Shown here: one piece after another, positions 41,199 to 42,938 of the stretch | Numbering within the stretch: the first letter of the stretch is position 1 | Layout: each line of letters starts with the position of its first letter | Assembly (NCBI GenBank): GCA_017434775.1 | Contig: JAFSGG010000077.1 | Location: 1-42,938 of the forward strand | Length of the DNA stretch: 42,938 nucleotides | Direction of reading: 5' to 3' | Origin: Clostridia bacterium | GTDB taxonomy: Bacteria > Bacillota > Clostridia > Christensenellales > Aristaeellaceae | The notes under the pieces: generated by a model | Database searches by the model: none | Seen by the model: the letters and a program-made list of their open reading frames with translations, nothing else | What the model was told of the DNA's origin: nothing | Position numbers and translations under genes: made by a program

Positions 41199-41690
41199 TC
41201 AGCACAGCAGGATGAACAGGGCGCAGCCGGCAAGCAAGCTCAGCCGGATGGCAAGCGAACCCTGACGCATCAGCTTTTCCCGGGCGTTGTCGGTTTCGTT
41301 TTCCCAAAGGGCAAGGGTGTGGTTCATGACGTTCTGGCGGTATTGGGGATCGGGCAGTGTCAGGCTTTCCAGCCATTGCAGCAGCGCTTTTTGCATATTG
41401 GCAGAAAGCCGGGGCGGCGTGCCGGCTTTTTCGAAAATCTCCTGCACGGAAAGGGCGCCGGCTTGTTCCAGGGTTTCCCCCAGTTTGTGGAGGTAGTGAT
41501 GTTCGTCCGGCGCACAGTTCTTCAGCATTTGGGGCAGGGGACAGGCGGAAAACTGCAGCCCGGCATCCAGCTTTTTCAGGGCCGGCAGGTAGCTTTGCAG
41601 CTGTTCCCAGTCTTCTTTCATCTTCGTGTATCGCATGACGCCAAAGAGCATGCAGGCGCAGGCACTGCACAGGGCACCCAGCAGCCGCAT
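41199..41690 (-). CDS. spoIIIAB: Stage III sporulation protein AB
   Basis: A 163-residue protein. One membrane helix near the start (LLGALCSACACMLFGVM) and one at the C-terminus (RLSLLAGCALFILLC) flank a helical middle (KMKEDWEQLQSYLPALKKLD, EIFEKAG, NMQKALLQWLESL) that resembles the type II secretion GspF-like domain recognised in SpoIIIAB. Bacillus AB has about 171 residues. It should sit with AA at the base of the channel. The start overlaps the spoIIIAA stop (TGATG), so it is translationally coupled. Confidence 0.92.
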   Translation of the reverse strand: MRLLGALCSACACMLFGVMRYTKMKEDWEQLQSYLPALKKLDAGLQFSACPLPQMLKNCAPDEHHYLHKLGETLEQAGALSVQEIFEKAGTPPRLSANMQKALLQWLESLTLPDPQYRQNVMNHTLALWENETDNAREKLMRQGSLAIRLSLLAGCALFILLC

Positions 41691-42502
41691 CACAGCGCCA
41701 CCACCCTGGCCGGTGCCAGCGGATGAGACAGCAGGATGCAGTGAGAAAAAATGCGGTTCTCCATCAGCAGAGAAAGGCCTTTTCTGCTTTTTGCATCTTC
41801 CGCATCCCTGGCATGGGCAGTGGCCATTACGCCCACGCCGCAGCGGCTGATTTCCATTACGGCCAGTGCTTCTTCTTCCGTGCCCAGTTCGTCGGTTGCC
41901 ATCATTTGGGGACACATGCTGCGCAGCATCATGATCATCATTTCGTCCTTTCGTCCGCCGGTCATCACGTCGCACATCGGCCCCACGTCCATTTGCGGCG
42001 TACCCTGAAAACAGGCGGCTATTTCGCCCCGTGTATCCACAACGGATACCTGCATTTCGCCGGCTGTGCGGCGTACCAGATCCCGCAGCAGGGTGGTTTT
42101 TCCGCTGCCGGGCGGCCCCAGAATCAATACATTCTTTCCTCTGATCAGGGGGAAAATATCCTTTGCGGCCTGGGGGATGGGCCGGGCAATGCGGATGCAC
42201 AGGCTGGACGGCGCCAACAGCAGATGGTTGCTCCGTTCACCGCATACACCCAGCCTGTGGCCGCCCGGCAGTGCTAAAAAACCTTGGGATAAGGCTTCCT
42301 CCCGGTGGGAAAGGCTGTGGCCGCACAGGGAAAGCAAGGCAAGGCGGATGTGCTCCTGGGTCAGGGGGTAAGACCCCTGGCGGAGGCCCCACGGGCCGGT
42401 AAGCTGCAGGGGGGAGGCGCAGCGCAGCCGCACTTCAAAGGCTGTGGCGATTTCTTCCTTTGTGAAGGCCCCGTCCGGGGGCAATGCCTGATGCCAGTCC
42501 AT
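41690..42502 (-). CDS. spoIIIAA: Stage III sporulation protein AA, secretion-type ATPase
   Basis: A 270-residue P-loop ATPase, related to type II/IV secretion ATPases, that powers or gates the SpoIIIA channel. The Walker A motif GPPGSGKTT is at 129-137, followed by VSVVDTRGEIAACF, the Asp box TDELGTEEEALAV and TAHARDAEDAKSR. It is about 35 residues shorter than Bacillus AA (about 307), mainly at the N-terminus. The start at 42502 has no good ribosome site. A sigma-E-like promoter ends only 5 bases before it, so the mRNA may start at or very near the ATG. It is the first gene of the operon spoIIIAA-AH. Confidence 0.92.
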   Translation of the reverse strand: MDWHQALPPDGAFTKEEIATAFEVRLRCASPLQLTGPWGLRQGSYPLTQEHIRLALLSLCGHSLSHREEALSQGFLALPGGHRLGVCGERSNHLLLAPSSLCIRIARPIPQAAKDIFPLIRGKNVLILGPPGSGKTTLLRDLVRRTAGEMQVSVVDTRGEIAACFQGTPQMDVGPMCDVMTGGRKDEMMIMMLRSMCPQMMATDELGTEEEALAVMEISRCGVGVMATAHARDAEDAKSRKGLSLLMENRIFSHCILLSHPLAPARVVAL

Positions 42503-42507
42503 GGTTC

Positions 42508-42536
42508 ACTCTATGTGGGAACGACGGAATTTATGC
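42508..42536 (-). promoter_or_regulatory. Candidate sigma-E promoter for the spoIIIA operon
   Basis: On the minus strand GCATAAA (42530-42536), 14 bases, CATAGAGT (42508-42515). It matches the sigma-E pattern (ATA, 16 bases, CATA-A-T) and stands where this operon is known to be sigma-E controlled in Bacillus. The -10 box ends 5 bases before the ATG of spoIIIAA. Confidence 0.5.
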
Positions 42537-42637
42537 CGGCCGGCAGGGGGAAGAATGGATTTGCACATGCGCAGGAAAAAAACAGGGAAAGCGAGCTTTT
42601 TTGTGGGTTTTTCCGTGAAAAAATACCAGTCCTGCCC

Positions 42638-42666
42638 TTGTCAAGAATGGAAAAACATTGTATAAT
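42638..42666 (+). promoter_or_regulatory. Sigma-A promoter for ppdK
   Basis: TTGTCA (42638-42643), 17 bases, TATAAT (42661-42666). The leader to the start codon is about 80 bases. Confidence 0.85.
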
Positions 42667-42752
42667 CGGAGAGATGGGTGGGACAGGCCCTTGTTGCTTG
42701 CGCCCTCCCAGGAAACCAATGCCAATCCAATTCCGAAAGGAGCAAATATTCA

Positions 42753-42938
42753 ATGGCAAAGAAGTATGTGTACCTGTTCAAGGAAGGCGACGCCTCCATG
42801 CGCGAACTGCTGGGCGGCAAGGGCGCCAACCTGGCCGAAATGACCAAGATCGGCCTGCCCGTTCCCCAGGGCTTCACCATCTCCACCGAAGCCTGCACCC
42901 AGTACTATGAAGACGGCCGCCGCATCAATGATGATATC
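42753..42938 (+). CDS. ppdK: Pyruvate phosphate dikinase, N-terminus only
   Basis: The first 62 residues of pyruvate phosphate dikinase; the gene runs off the right edge. The start [20 protein letters not shown] and the following [20 protein letters not shown] are typical of the ATP-grasp-like nucleotide domain of PPDK. The enzyme interconverts pyruvate and phosphoenolpyruvate with ATP and phosphate and serves glycolysis or gluconeogenesis in many anaerobes. GAAAGGAG lies 10 bases before the ATG, and a strong promoter is upstream. Codon choice is strongly biased (GGC, AAG, CTG, ATC), as expected of an abundant protein. Confidence 0.95.
   Translation, partial: MAKKYVYLFKEGDASMRELLGGKGANLAEMTKIGLPVPQGFTISTEACTQYYEDGRRINDDI

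Noticed and set aside
41136-42200. Long upstream extensions of the spoIIIA genes in alternate frames
   Set aside because: They overlap the clear spoIIIAA/AB/AC frames; operon order and ATGA overlaps fix the true starts.

Overview
The window looks like chromosome from a spore-forming member of the Clostridia with fairly high G+C. The evidence is a complete eight-gene spoIIIA operon (spoIIIAA to spoIIIAH), GerMN lipoproteins, families typical of gut and rumen Clostridia (DUF6062, CD3324, XpaC/TelA, tandem M42 peptidases), strong Shine-Dalgarno sites and sigma-A promoters of the TTGACA-17-TATAAT type. The exact taxon is inference; an uncultured rumen or gut Clostridia lineage is my best guess. 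I saw no phage, insertion sequence, CRISPR array, rRNA or tRNA.

Layout. 1-1949 (minus): a MarR regulator followed by a multidrug ABC exporter half that runs off the left edge. 2228-4148: a membrane protein with a Cys/His tail, convergent with a SPOR-domain protein that has a sigma-E-like promoter. 4276-7516: an overlapping operon of a DUF6062 protein and two GerMN lipoproteins. 7791-10048: a secreted coiled-coil protein, a cupin/HD-GYP protein and a metallo-beta-lactamase-fold hydrolase. 10369-24036: a 13.7-kb one-direction glycan-uptake-like locus. It encodes a very large membrane-tethered solute-binding protein, two permeases (one with a GRAM/PH-like N-terminal extension), an NHL-propeller membrane protein, a YIP1-family protein, a DUF5696 protein, a second permease pair and a highly expressed second binding protein. 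24217-26153: a GlsB-like protein, a P-II-like protein and a Kef-type antiporter. 26248-29086 (minus): a tetR, unknown, nucleotidyltransferase, pfkB-type kinase group. 29271-32320: three tandem M42 aminopeptidases. 32606-34533: an XpaC/TelA pair. 34632-37587: a phosphodiesterase, a degenerate MBL protein, and a CD3324/ParB-like fusion. 37657-38372 (minus): rseC-like and trxA. 38453-42502 (minus): spoIIIA. 42753 to the right edge: the start of ppdK.

How the genes work together. The 10-24 kb locus is the most system-like part. Two binding proteins and four permease subunits are encoded without an ATPase, so a shared MsmX-type ATPase encoded elsewhere is the likely partner. The NHL, YIP1 and DUF5696 proteins are membrane-associated and have no assigned function; the DUF5696 protein looks like a tethered TIM-barrel hydrolase. 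I propose the locus captures, processes and imports an oligosaccharide at the membrane surface. The spoIIIA operon, the GerMN lipoproteins and the SPOR protein with its sigma-E-like promoter point to spore or engulfment-envelope functions. All functional calls come from reading motifs by eye; no database search was run.
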